In this document: positions 1-11,672 of the stretch, piece after piece
Layout: each line of letters opens with the position of its first letter
Position numbering within the stretch: position 1 is the stretch's first letter
NCBI RefSeq assembly: GCF_002994745.2
Contig: NC_037092.1
Coordinates: 8,298,501 to 8,362,500 of the forward strand
Direction: 5' to 3'
Length of the DNA: 64,000 nucleotides
From: Rosa chinensis
Lineage: Eukaryota; Streptophyta; Magnoliopsida; Rosales; Rosaceae
Program-made: the position numbers and the translations under genes
Notes under the pieces: generated by a model
Told to the model about the DNA's origin: nothing
What the model saw: the letters and a program-made list of their open reading frames with translations, nothing else
Database searches by the model: none

Positions 1-470
1 GAGACTTCACTGGAGGTGGTGGAGAGTGCACTGGAGCCGGTGGTGGGGGAGAGTGCACAGGAGGTGGTGGAGAGTGGACCGGTGGTGGAGGAGAGTGCAC
101 TGGTGGTGGGGGAGAGTGCACTGGGGGTGGTGGAGAGTGGACAGGTGGTGGAGGAGAGTGCACTGGTGGTGGGGGAGAGTGGACTGGAGGTGGTGGAGAG
201 TGCACTGGGGGTGGTGGAGAGTGGACGGGTGGTGGAGGAGAGTGAACCGGTGGTGGAGGAGAGTGCACTGGGGGTGGTGGAGAGTGGACGGGTGGTGGAG
301 GAGAGTGCACTGGGGGTGGTGGAGAGTGGACCGGTGCCGGTGGTGGTGGAGAGTGGACGGGGGCCGGTGGTGGGGGAGAGTGCACTGGAGGTGGTGATGG
401 GCTTTCTATGGTATGAGGAGGAGGGTTGGTTGGGGCCGGTGGAGGAGAGTGCACTGGTGGTGGTGAGAAA
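1..470. repeat. Extensin-coding DNA repeat
   Basis: A purine-rich (plus strand) array of about 21-bp units encodes the SPPPPVH heptad of the LRX tail on the minus strand. The units vary (GTG or GTC for Val, three to five prolines), so it is a coding minisatellite prone to length change. Confidence 0.9.
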
Positions 471-1723
471 ACCACAGGAGACTGTATGGTGCGAGGAGGA
501 GGGTGTGGTTTTGGCGTCTCCTGCTTTGGCGGCTTTGAGGGCACTCCGCCACCTCCACACTTGGCCTTGCTGCAATCCACTGGCTTGCTCACCACAGCTT
601 GACATTCTTTGGGTGACCTCTGTTTAGGCCTGTCTGGTAAGCAGTTGCTTGTGTCGTCCATCACCATGTCCTGCCTCGAGGTTGGCACGCATTCTTTGGC
701 AGCGCCGTTGAAGAAGTTGTTGGAGAATGTGAAGTTCTTCAAGCCAGGCAACTTGCAAATGCTCTCAGGAACAAACCCGGTCAGGTTGTTGTTTGCAAGG
801 CTGAACTCCTCCACGTTCTCGATTTTGAAGGATTTTGACAGGATGCCGCTGAATGTGTTTGAACTGATGTCCAACACAGTCACGTTCGAGATCTGGAAGA
901 GCTCGGGTGGCACACACCCGCCTAGCTTGTTGTTCGAGAAGATTAGCTCGTTCAAGTTCCTCATTTTCCCGATGCTGCTAGGAATGCAACCCTCGAAGTT
1001 GTTGTTGGCGATGACGAGGACCGAGACATTGGAGTTGCCAATCGTCTCTGGAATGTTGCATCTGAACCTGTTGTTGTTGAGGAACAAGGCATCCAGATCC
1101 TTGTTGAATAGCTCAGGTGGCAGACACCCCTCAAAGTCATTGTACCTGATGTCCAGGTACCTGAGGGCCGGAAGGCAGTGAACCACCTTAGGGAATTCAC
1201 CCACAAACCGGTTGTTGCTGATATCAAACTCGTGGAGGAGACTCAGCTGGCAAAAGCTTTGGGGCACGATACCACAGAACCTGTTGGAGTTGATGTGGAA
1301 CACCGCAACCTCATGTAACAGGCCTAACTCAGCAGGAAGGAATCCTGCAATGTCAGCCCCATTGAGATCAATGCTGGCCACGACGTCGATATTTGGGTCA
1401 TCAAGAGCCTTTTCACAGAACACTCCCGTGTATTTACATACATCAGGACCAACCCAGTTTGCAGTTGTCTTTAGAGGGTCGGAGTACATGCTCTTCTTCC
1501 AAGCCTGGAGTGCAATGTATGCACGTCGAAGCCTGGGGTTAGGGAACTTCAGGTTCGGCTCAACCCCATTTTCGTAGTTTTCGGGTAGGTCACCGCCTTC
1601 CGGGAGGGTTAGCAGCTGGCGACGGGCAAGAAAGGACGCTTCGGCATCTGTTAGAGCTACAGAAAGGGATGAGATAGAAGAGAAGACAAAAAAGAAAGAT
1701 AGTATGCAGCCTGAGGCTTTCAT
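1..1723 (-). CDS. Leucine-rich repeat extensin (LRX), 5' part, cut by window edge
   Basis: Read on the minus strand, one uninterrupted frame of 574 codons runs from the ATG at 1723 to the window edge. It opens with a hydrophobic signal peptide (about residues 1-24), then an LRR N-terminal region and about ten leucine-rich repeats (roughly residues 85-345) with the NNxF pattern. A cysteine-rich hinge (about residues 355-400) follows, and then an extensin tail of Ser-Pro(3-5)-Val-His units. This order defines the LRX family: the LRR part binds RALF peptides and the extensin part anchors in the cell wall, linking wall state to growth. The absence of introns fits the family. The clade of Arabidopsis LRX3/4/5 (vegetative) is likely, but a pollen-type PEX cannot be excluded because the C-terminus is outside the window. 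Confidence 0.95.
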   Translation of the reverse strand, partial: MKASGCILSFFFVFSSISSLSVALTDAEASFLARRQLLTLPEGGDLPENYENGVEPNLKFPNPRLRRAYIALQAWKKSMYSDPLKTTANWVGPDVCKYTGVFCEKALDDPNIDVVASIDLNGADIAGFLPAELGLLHEVAVFHINSNRFCGIVPQSFCQLSLLHEFDISNNRFVGEFPKVVHCLPALRYLDIRYNDFEGCLPPELFNKDLDALFLNNNRFRCNIPETIGNSNVSVLVIANNNFEGCIPSSIGKMRNLNELIFSNNKLGGCVPPELFQISNVTVLDISSNTFSGILSKSFKIENVEEFSLANNNLTGFVPESICKLPGLKNFTFSNNFFNGAAKECVPTSRQDMVMDDTSNCLPDRPKQRSPKECQAVVSKPVDCSKAKCGGGGVPSKPPKQETPKPHPPPRTIQSPVVFSPPPVHSPPPAPTNPPPHTIESPSPPPVHSPPPPAPVHSPPPPAPVHSPPPPVHSPPPPVHSPPPPVHSPPPPVHSPPPPVHSPPPPVHSPPPPVHSPPPPVHSPPPPVHSPPPPVHSPPPPVHSPPPPVHSPPPPVHSPPPPAPVHSPPPPVKS

Positions 1724-1773
1724 GTTTATTTTCTTTTGGGTCTGCACCGCCTATTCGGTTCGACCCAAGGCTG

Positions 1774-1780
1774 CTTATAG
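1774..1780 (-). promoter_or_regulatory. Possible TATA box of the LRX gene
   Basis: On the minus strand the sequence reads CTATAAG about 50 bp upstream of the LRX ATG. This would give a short leader. Position and context are plausible, but the call rests on the motif alone. Confidence 0.35.
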
Positions 1781-1799
1781 ATGAGGATGAGAGAGGTGA

Positions 1800-3304
1800 A
1801 ATGGAGGAGGGATTATATTGAGGGGGAATGCATGTTCGGTTGGGAATGTTTGAATATTTCTCTGCACTTTTTCCAAAATTAGAGTATTCTATTCTGGCTT
1901 TCATATATTAAGCACCTCACACCTGTTCGGTTCATAGTTTTAAAGCCTCCCTAAATTTAGGCAATTAGTTTTTAGTACTTGCCTAAATTTGCATTTGATG
2001 GTTATTAGCTCATGACCAGGTCAGTACAAGAGAATTATATGGATATAATACCGTTACTACATTATGGAATAATCACCACATCATCATCATCGAGACTTTG
2101 TTGGACAGCAGAGGAGTCTATAGAGAGGTTGTTTTGTAATTTTGAAGTAGGTTTGACATATAAATATATATATATATGGCAAATTATTTTTCTTTTCTTT
2201 GTTTTCGTTTGGGCCTTTTAGGTCCCGCTTGTAACCAAAAAAAAAAAAAAAAATTATTTTTCTTTTCTTTTCATGATGAGGTCACAATATTATCAGTTTA
2301 CATTCGTCATAATAAATAAACATATTGAAACAAAAAAAAATATTTTCCAAAAAGAAAAATTGATTTTTAATATATATATAATATATTAGGGCAAGCTATT
2401 TTTCTTTTCTTTTCATGATAACACTATATCAGTCAACGTCACAATATTATCAAAAAAAAATAGCATAACAACTTAATTTAATTTAGCTTTTGGTGGTCCT
2501 TCTAACAATTTGATTCAAGTGACCACAAAAGGATGGCCACAACCACCAATGGCAAAATCTTGAGCTAAAATAAATGGAAAGAGATTGAGAGAATGATGAG
2601 GATTGGAGAATTGTAAGGTTTGCTCTTGGTGAACATCCAAAAAACTAGTAAGTAGTCCATCTTGATGAGCTTGTTGGGTCATCATATATACACATAGTAA
2701 TTTTCTATCATTTCTAAACAGAAGGGACAAAAGTCAATTTGTTTGTTGAATCTCACCAAAAGGGTTGATGGGGGCAAGATCATGACTCGTTCATTGTCCA
2801 AAAATCAAAACCATGCATGAAATGAAATGAGTACTTATTCTAATCAAGGCTTATTTTGAACTTAAAACTAACACATACAATGTATGCCTATATGCCCCCT
2901 CTTGGCTTGCTTTGACTTTCTGATAGAGCTTTGACTTCATCCTTAAAAAGAGGAGTAGAGGACCAGTCAACTCTGAATCTCTTCATCTCAGTCAATTTCA
3001 TACCTATATACACAAGGAGTGCATGAAGCAAAAAATGGAGTGCCCACTGCAATTGAGCCACATATAAGCACATTAAACGCGTTTATAGCCATTCTTACAG
3101 TCAAAAGCAACCTTTTAGAACAAAGAACAAGAATCACTTAAAAAATACAGTCTTCAAAACCAAAGCCACCATAAAAAAACCAAAACAAAAACACCCCCTA
3201 AATACTGTACTTAAAAAGAGAGTTTGAGGTTTTCTTTTGTTCAGCCCTTCTTCTTCTTCTTCTTGTTTCTCTTTGGGACATAAAGACAGAGACCCTTGTT
3301 TCCT
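1800..3304. other. Intergenic DNA between LRX and CAD1
   Basis: AT-rich DNA with A/T homopolymers and a short TA run near 2165. The LRX and CAD1 genes diverge, so both promoters lie here. A CT-rich stretch just before the CAD1 ATG (about 3245-3275) fits a 5' leader. No gene or element was recognised. Confidence 0.5.
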
Positions 3305-6300
3305 ATGGCAACAAGAAGCTCGAGCTCAGAAGCTTTGACGACCACTCTGTCCAACTCAATCCAAGCTCTGGGTCGAGGCTTTGATGTGACTTCGGATATT
3401 AGGCTTCTGTATTGCAAAGGAGCACCTGGGTCAAGGCTTGTGAATCTGGATGAGAGTGGGGCTAAAGATCTTGCTGTTTCTGATGGGGTTGTGGTGCCAA
3501 ATGTGCCTGCAGATATTGACTGCTCACCTGGGAAGAGAACCATTGAGAGAGTCCCTGTCTGTAGCTTCCATGAGGTCATTGCTGATCCAATTTTGGTTCA
3601 TGTTTTATGGCTTCTTCTTTTTTCTATAAATTTTGGAACTTTGGATTGGTCTGGTGCTCAATTAGTGTTCTGTGATTGTATCTTGGTTTGTTTTCTTTGA
3701 TGGTGAAGTGGGCTTGTTGCTTTGCTTGGATTTTTGGTCTTGGCATTGGTTTATCATCCAAATTGTGATTATGCTGATTATATTTCATTGGTTTCTGTGG
3801 TGCGTTTATTTGAATTCCATCAACTTGTAGGTCTATTGGGCTTTACCAGGATTCTTCTGGCTGCTTATGTCATTTCTGAAACTTTGGTTCAGTATTGGGT
3901 CTGCTAGGATTTAAGATTTCTTGGTTTAACTTTGGGTGACACATTCTGTACTAAAAGTTATCATCTTTGTTTGTTTTCAAGTTTTCTAATTTGATAGTGG
4001 AGTACAATCTTCCTTTGCTGGGGCTCCGTGGTCGAATCGGATTGGTTTGCAATTTATGTTTTTTGTGCTCTGTTTGGGTTTGTAGGATCTTTACCGATGG
4101 TACTTCTCGTAGTTTAGCCCATATATGTTGTCAAATTCATACAGTTGTGTTTGTGTCATTTAATTGCTTGTAAGTGTATGTCAGCACTTCATGTGGTTGA
4201 ATTCCATTGCATCGTCTAAGAGTTTACAAAAGATTGAATCTTTTTCTCTTCGGGGCTTCTGACTTCAAATTTCCTTTGAAATTGCAGATGGCAGAATACT
4301 TTAATAAGAAATCAGGTATATCAACCCGAATTCCCCTGGGAAGCTTCAATGCCATGTTTAATTTCACCGGTTCTTGGCAAGTTGATGCAGCAGCAACCAA
4401 ATCCCTTGCTATGGTTGGATACTTTATTCCCCTATACAAAGTCAACTTAGAAACAGAAAATTTAGTTTTGCGTGATGAAATCAAGCGTGCTGTTCCTTAC
4501 TCTTGGGATCCTGCAGCCTTGGCAAGGTAAGCAACTGCATATGAATATATGGTAGATTCATTGTACTTTATGCCTGACAGATATCTGTCCATTTTTTTAA
4601 CAGATTCTAATCCTCTCCGTAAAACACTTATATAAAGGATAAATACATAATCAGATTTAATGGACAATGTGATTTGGCAGTGCCTGTTCAGTGATCACTT
4701 GGTGTCACAACTTCTCCATTTCATATATTTTTTTTCATTCTTATTTTGATCAATAGGTGATAATAAACACTTGAAAAGCTTGATGATGACAAATTAGTTG
4801 ATTAACATATGTTCATAAAAATAGCGAGGTACTTGATCTTAAATTGTCTGTCCTTTGTGCAGATATATGTACTTAAAAGGATACTAGGAACCATTATTGA
4901 AACATGACTTAATACTAACTAGAAGCTTAGTGGTATGCATTCTGTGAAATTCCTTATGCTGGGTAGTTCTGCAGTTATATATTTTAATGAAATATTTTGG
5001 AAATGGTGTCCCATTAGTTCATATTGAAAAGATTAAAATGCTCCAAATTGCAATATCTGTATTCAAATAAGTACCGAGTGTTTCTCTGAATAAAACTTAA
5101 ATGCTGGGTAGTTCTGCAGTTATATATTTTAATGAAATATTTTGGAAATGGTGTCCCATTAGTTCATATTGAAAAGATTAAAATGCTCCAAACTGCAATA
5201 TCTGTATACAAATAAGTACCGAGTGTTTCTCTGAAAAAGAACCAGTTTGACACAATATTTGTTTCGTTTTTGTCTTGTTCTATTTATATATTTATTCTCC
5301 GGCTGACATATTTTCTTGATCATATTCAGTTTCATTGAGAACTTTGGTACACATATAGTCACATCTGCGACAATTGGTGGGAGAGATGTGGTCTATATCA
5401 GGCAGCACCAGTCATCTCCTTTATCATTATCGGACATTCAGAATTATGTGAAAGACATTGGTGATGATAGGTTTCTGGACTCAAAAGCCCAGTCAAGTGC
5501 TGGCCCCTTAAAATACAAGGACAAGGTTTGTGTCATATGCATTTCCTTTGTGTGTGTGTGGTCTTACTATGGAGATTTGATCTTCTAGCTTCCACTGACT
5601 TTCAAGTCTCATGGAACTTGAGAAAATCTCTCAAGTTCCAGTTGAAGAAAATGTCGCTTCTCCCAGTTGAAGTTACTGTTCATTGTTCTTACAATTTACA
5701 TCTTCTTTCTTTCTTCAGGATGTTACGGTCATCTTCAGGAGAAGGGGAGGTGATGATCTTGAGCAGAGTCATTCCAAGTGGGCGGAGACAGTACAACTAG
5801 CACCAGATGTGATCAATATGACATTTACACCTATTGTTTCTCTTCTTGAAGGAGTGCCTGGAATAAAGCACTTGAGCCGTGCAATTGAGTTATATCTAGA
5901 GTGTAAGCCCCAATCTTAGATTTCCTTTTTATTCCCCCACCACCAAAAAAAAAAAAAAAAATCTCTAGTTCACTTTTTTTTTAATGTAAATGTGATTTTT
6001 AATTCAATGGGCTTTATTTCAAATCTTAGTGTCAATTTTTATTTGAATTATTACATGATCCCCCAAGTAAATAGTATGTTACCTAATTCTACCAACTAGG
6101 GAAAAAAAACCTCCAAGACCTCATTTAGATCCTAATTGCCTTTTTTTATTAAAAGAAAAAACACTGTATCATTTTAGCACAATTTATTCCAAAAATTATT
6201 CAGGGGTCATATTTTGATGAAGATAATTTTCTGGGTACATTATAATATTTGGCTTGCATTGAAAGAAAAAAGGGGCTAGGGGAGTGAAGTCAATGCCTTT

Positions 6301-7852
6301 GTAATTTTTGGTCGTAGCACTAGCCAGGAGCAGTGATATGCAGTGGGGCAGAAGATTGCTAATTAAAAAGACTTTGACAGATTTGAAAAACACTTTTGTG
6401 CCTTTTAAACCTCGTCTTATATGCTCACTAAATACTAGTTATTTGGAATTTTTCTGTTACCCAAGCTTGTGAAGTTGAGCCAGTGTTCCTGCATGTTAGA
6501 CTTTGTAGCCCCATGGCACCTACAGAATCTTCGGAATGAAGAAAGCCACAATATTTCTGTGAGATTTATCCTTATCATAGACCAGGCTAATCCTTAGCAC
6601 AAAGTGTCACATTGTAAATTAATGGTCTTGATTTGTATTTCCTTCTTTCTTTTTGTTGTTGGGTAATGAGTTTTTATCTTTTGTTCGCCCTCCTAACTTG
6701 CTGTTGTTTTCGAGTAAGTGATAAGCCAGAAAGAAAACGAATTGTCTCTGAAATCCCGTTTTCATGGGTTTTAGGAATACTGGAATAGTATTTCCCATGG
6801 TCTTTCTACAACCATGTATCTCCATTTTCACTGCTTTTAACATTTATGTTTGTAATTGTTTTCACCAGACAAGCCTCCAATTGAAGATCTGCAGTATTTC
6901 TTGGACTTTCAAATTGCTCAGGTTTGGGCCCCAGAGCAAAATAATCTGCAAAGGAAAGAACCTGTCTGTTCATCCCTTCAATTCAGCTTGATGGGTCCCA
7001 AGCTTTATATCAGTCCGGATCAGGTATTTTTCTTCGTTCTTGTTAGTCCTTTAATAACTATTCCTATCAAATTATTGCACAGGGCTGTCTCATTCCTTCA
7101 ACATTTCATTTAAGATTCTGCTATTTCTAGTATTCCTTACCTGACAGTGTCTCACCTTCACTATATCTCTCTTTGTCCAACGGTGATGTCACTCTACCTG
7201 TGTTGAAAACTTGTTAATTCTGCAGGTAACAGTAGGCCGTAAGCCTGTCACAGGGCTCAGGCTTAACCTAGAAGGCAACAAGCAGAACCGACTTGCTATA
7301 CATTTGCAGCATCTAGTGTCCCTTCCCAAGATTCTTCAACCCCATTGGGATGCTCATATGGCCATAGGTGCACCTAGGTGGCAAGGTCCAGAGGAGCAAG
7401 ACAGTCGTTGGTTTGAGCCGATCAAGTGGAAGAACTTCTCCCACGTAAGCACTGCACCAATAGAGCACGTAGAGACTTCTATTGGTGACCTCTCTGGTGT
7501 TCACATTGTCACAGGCGCTCAGCTTGGTGTTTGGGATTTTGGTGCCAAAAATGTTTTGCACCTCAAACTCCTCTTTTCAAAAGTACCAAACTGCACAATC
7601 CGACGGTCTGTGTGGGATCACAGTCCCGCCGCCCCTTCTTCTGCACAGAGGCCTGATGGTTCTTCTTCATCACATTCAAATAGCAGAAACTCTGATGACA
7701 AAAAGGACAAACTAGCAAAGTTAGTAGACTTGACAGAAATGTCAAAGGGGCCGCAAGATATTCCTGGACATTGGTTAGTCACAGGAGCTAAGCTTGGAGT
7801 GGACAAGGGAAAGATTGTATTGCGTGTAAAATATTCCTTGCTAAACTACTGA
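3305..7852 (+). CDS. CAD1: MACPF-domain protein CAD1-like
   Basis: Six exons: 3305-3574, 4288-4526, 5330-5525, 5719-5902, 6869-7023 and 7226-7852. They join to 1671 bp (556 residues) with GT/AG borders and a continuous frame. The product matches the plant MACPF (membrane attack complex/perforin) family of CAD1 and NSL1. Visible marks are an N-terminal segment ending in LLYCKGAPGS, the SFIENFGTHIV core typical of the MACPF signature, and a C-terminal region rich in conserved glycines ending in KYSLLNY. By recall it resembles Arabidopsis CAD1 (At1g29690) more closely than NSL1. In Arabidopsis, loss of CAD1 causes salicylic-acid-dependent spontaneous cell death, so it acts as a negative regulator of immunity; pore formation has not been shown. 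A near-cognate TTG in frame at 3296 is unlikely to be the start. Confidence 0.95.
4956..5235 (+). repeat. 135-bp tandem duplication in CAD1 intron 2
   Basis: Positions 4956-5090 and 5101-5235 are the same 135-bp sequence with only a few differences and a 10-bp spacer. It lies wholly inside the intron upstream of exon 3, so it should not affect the protein. The low divergence indicates a recent event. Confidence 0.9.
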
Positions 7853-9430
7853 TCCTCTGCCCTTTTTTTAAGGTAATTGTAGGCTTTTTCCACTAAAAAC
7901 TAAGTAGTCAATCATTCTTTGCACAGGCAATCCCTGAGTTCTTTCCTGTACATTTTGTCTCTGTCATCGTCATTTGATGGTCACCTCATCATTTATCTGT
8001 GGGCTTTTCTTCAAGAATTGGTTGAGAATTTTTTCTTTCTTTAATCAGACGACAATTTTTTATATGTTGTGGAATAATTATATACTTGATGTTCAATCAT
8101 ATATAAACCCTTTCCCAGTGACATCAATGCTTATGTATGCTCAATAAACATATAAACTAAAGTTTGTTTGATGGTGCAATGCTTCTTTTATGTCTGTGTC
8201 AATAGTTTGAATGCATATCAATTTATCAACTTGGACCAAGACTGGAGGAGCATTTTGGCAGCTACTCTCCTATTTGGTGGGAAAAAATAATCCCATCAAC
8301 TTGTTGAGAATCCAATTTGACTCTTTGATGAGTTTCAATGAAGTTATAAACCATTATATCTCAGTACGTGTCTTACAAACCTTATAGAGAAGTCATTTCT
8401 TGTGAAGCACTTGCAATCCATGAAACAATGGTAACCAGAGCATAGTGATGAAAACTATGTACTTCACAGTTTATAGTAAAGCTCTTTGCTTGTGAAGCGA
8501 GACGGTAGTAACTGCAGCTGAGTGATGAGTACTATGTACTTTGTCTCTCTTATAAACAAACCCAGAGAAAGTGAGCATCTGTCACTTTCACCAACATGTA
8601 ATTAGCATAATAACCTTCTAAATTTTAATAGACTTATAAACACAACTGGACGTTGGATTAGTTCCACGGTTCCACCATAAGCTAAACCATATTTTAAGCC
8701 GTCCAGAAATTTTATTTCTTGCTCCCAACTTTCAGCGTACACAACACCAATGTCAATCTACTGTTACATAAACATTAATCATTGTTACAAGGGAATATAT
8801 GCTTACACAAGCCCTGAATCCCACGATCGATAACGCGTTCGAACATTGGCTGAAATTGACATTTGGGATTTTACAGAAAGATTATACAGTCGCGTACAAA
8901 AATTTCTTGACCTCAAGGATTTTGGGAAGAACCTGATAGGTTATAGCTCCAGTTGCGACAGGGGCAGGCAGACTGAGACTCAATCATTCACTCTTACTAA
9001 CATGCATCACAGTATGACAGTGTTGGATTTTGGGATAGTTTGTCAGCTTTCTGTTTTTATATTCTCATTTTCAGAATGACAACATACAAGTCCTTTTTCA
9101 TGTTGAGCTAGCAATCCCCCACGCTAAAGAGAAAAGTTTTATCAGACGAGACATTTGGCATTAACAAATTAAGGGTTTGTGACTACGTGAAAACTATGTT
9201 GCTGTGACCCGTAAACAATAGCTGCAAAAAGCGACTGGTAAGTTTGCTAGTATCCAAAAGCAAATGTTCTCTAAGAGCAAAGACAGGCTTGGTGTTCAGA
9301 TGCTTTTGGAATTGGGTGAATGCAGAGACTTCTTCTTGTAACTTTTCTGATGTAATACTTCTAGAATTAGATCATGAAAAGTACTCGTGTTTTTGGAATA
9401 CACTCAACTAGTACTCTTTGTGTTAATGTT
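7853..9430. other. Intergenic DNA downstream of CAD1
   Basis: The first part holds the CAD1 3' end. The remainder contains no reading frame of recognisable family, no clear terminal repeats and no RNA gene. Short frames such as the one near 8846 lack homology or codon bias that I can recognise. Confidence 0.5.
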
Positions 9431-11660
9431 TAAGATTGAGCGGTGGCCCAAGTCTTTGTTAACGCTAGTCCGATGGGCGGACCGCTACTTGCAACGTTCC
9501 CAGAGCTTTCGCTACCTGTCAAGTAAAATACAAAGCGGCGTCAGAAGGAGATCGCGTTGGGCGGTCTTCTCTTCTCCGATGCCTAAGTTAGTCGATGTAT
9601 TTATGTTGACAGAATAACAGTAGGTAAGTAGTGAATGCGTAATTAATGAGGAGAGAACCTTTTATAGGTGGGGAAGAGGCTGATCTCTTCCATGTTTTCA
9701 ATGTGGGACTGATATGCTTCAGTTCTCAGCTTCTGGAGCTTCTGATGCAATCTTGACGCAGCGCGTGGCGGCGCGTCAGCGTGATCTGGGGGTGAGCCAG
9801 GGCTCGGGCGGTAGCCTACTTGGTTGTGTTTCCGTAGGTCACTATGCTGATGGGAGTTGGTACCGCTGGCGGTAGCATGAGCGTGGCTCATTAGAGCTAA
9901 TTATGCTTGGCAAATGCTCATGTAAGTACAAGTCCCCAGTCAAGGAGGGCGATCTTGGTTGGGGAGTTGCCTAGCAGTTTGAAGCGTCACTTCCGCTAGA
10001 CTTGCAAAAGCATAATTAGCGTCAGTGCGTTGTCAACCATGGACTTACTGAGCAAATGCTTTATGCCCTTTCGGGTGGGCCCCTGCTAGGCCCCCCAGGG
10101 AGTCCCCCACTCCCCGGTAAGATAGACCTTCATTTGGTCGGTATATTGTTTGTTGAGGGGAGCTGCACTGAGCAGAGGGTGTTGGGTAGCGAGCCTAATC
10201 TTTGATACCCGAGTGGCGGGGGTTAACGTGCCTAATCAGGGCCGTCGTTGACTGTTGACGTGTCCCTATGTCCTGGAGGGATGTGGCCTGACTGTGACGC
10301 CGCGTAGCGGTCGTCTTCAGGATGAGGCGTTGCCCCGGGAATCACCGTTGGCGGAAATCCCTCCGCTGATAGTAAGTGGCAAGCGGTGTCGCGGGGACCT
10401 GCTTGGTGGTAGACCAGTGAGCGGTGTTCGCTCAGCGGAGACTGCCTTGCTTGTAAGGTGAAGAAGTCCCGCTAGCGGAGACTGCCTTGCTTGCAAGATG
10501 AAGGGAGAACTTCCCCTAGCAGTGTGGCGCTTAGCGGAAACTTTCTCTTGCAAGGTGGAGGGAGAAGTTCCGCTAGCGTTGTGGCGCTTAGCGGAGACCT
10601 TCGCTTGCAAGGTGGAGAGAAGTTCCGCTAGCGTTGTGGCGCTTAGCGGAGACCTTCACTTGTAAGGTGGAGAGAAGTTTCGCTAGCGGTGTGGCGCTTA
10701 ACGAAGACCTTCGCTTGCAAGATGAAGGGAGAAGTTCTGCTAGCGGTGTGGCCCTTAGCGGTGGCCCTTAGCGGAGACCTTCGCTTGCAAGGTGGAGAGA
10801 AGTTCCGCTAGCGGTGTGGCGCTTAGCTGAGACCTTCGCTTGCAAGGTGGAGAGAAGTTCCGCTAGCGGTGTGGCGCTTAGCGGAGACCTTCGAGGATTG
10901 GTGACCTTTGATAGTTACTTCGGCTAGACGCTTCGTCTGACGGTGTCCGACAAGTGGCCAACATGTATTGGGATAGCGTGTGGAATAACGTCCCCGCAGC
11001 ACGCCCGAGTCTTCGCCATTAATGCGAGTAATTATTGATTTTGTAACCGAGGAGTTCCGGAGAGTAAGTGCGATCGTGGGGCACGTGTACGGCTGTCGTG
11101 CTATGTCGTTTTTCAGCGAACGGCCTGGATTGGTTTGATGTTGACATAAAAGGGAGGGAAACTGAGTAGTTTTGACACTCTGCACTTTGAACTAATATCG
11201 TTGTCTTCAAGCTTCGCTCTGAGATCCAAGAAGAAGATTCTGCAATACCGTGAAGTTATCGATCTTTGGAGGACGAAGACCTCCTGAAGTGAAGGTGAGC
11301 ATCCTCAAGCGTATCGGAGTTTCCTTCTTTGAGGTTGGTGGCTTGAATCTCATCCCTGTTTTATTGGGTTTTTGTTTGTTTGCTTCTGTCAGTTTCTGTT
11401 TTTGGTATTTGGAGTGACTTCTGCCCTTCCCCCGTGTGTTCTCAGGGTGTAAAATAATGTTTAGGGATGGGTTTAGGCGTTTGACAGGGGGTTGAGGTTT
11501 CTTGCTTTGTTAGATGGTCGAATCTGGGTTTGAATGTATGTGCGTATTGTTCCTGTTTTGGCACTTTCTGAGTTTTCTGGGTAAGGGTGTTCTTGATGTT
11601 CTTGGCTACAATCTGACATAGGGATAGTTTAGATCTTGTTGGAATTGACTGGTTTGGGTT
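9430..11660 (+). mobile_element. Gypsy-type LTR/leader region upstream of a gag-like frame
   Basis: GC content rises abruptly here compared with the surrounding DNA. The segment contains a TATA-like TTTTATAGG near 9660, a 55-bp minisatellite (10447-10891), a possible second promoter near 11150 and an untranslated leader running into the gag-like frame at 11673. A sequence close to CTCCGATGCCTAAGT near 9575 recurs in similar form near 62540, where another such element lies. I read it as the LTR plus leader of a non-autonomous gypsy-type retroelement. Neither LTR border nor a matching partner LTR was located. Confidence 0.5.
10447..10891 (+). repeat. 55-bp minisatellite, about eight units
   Basis: Units beginning near 10447, 10488, 10546, 10602, 10657, 10712, 10782 and 10837 repeat a block containing CTTGCAAGGTGGAGAG, the palindrome CCGCTAGCGG and GTGGCGCTTAGCGGAGAC. 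Standard length is 55 bp; one unit carries an internal 15-bp duplication. The last units are nearly identical, which indicates recent expansion from that end. Confidence 0.92.
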
Positions 11661-11672
11661 TTAGGGTTTGTG

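Noticed and set aside
16..627. Long plus-strand frames of 203 and 123 codons in the first 600 bases
   Set aside because: They are antisense translations of the extensin repeat. The minus-strand LRX frame is continuous and matches a known domain order.
8846..9079. 77-codon frame in the CAD1 downstream spacer
   Set aside because: No family match, no splice partners and no supporting context.
10447..10891. Array resembling a CRISPR (repeats with spacing)
   Set aside because: The units are head-to-tail without unique spacers, and the DNA is plant nuclear. It is a minisatellite.
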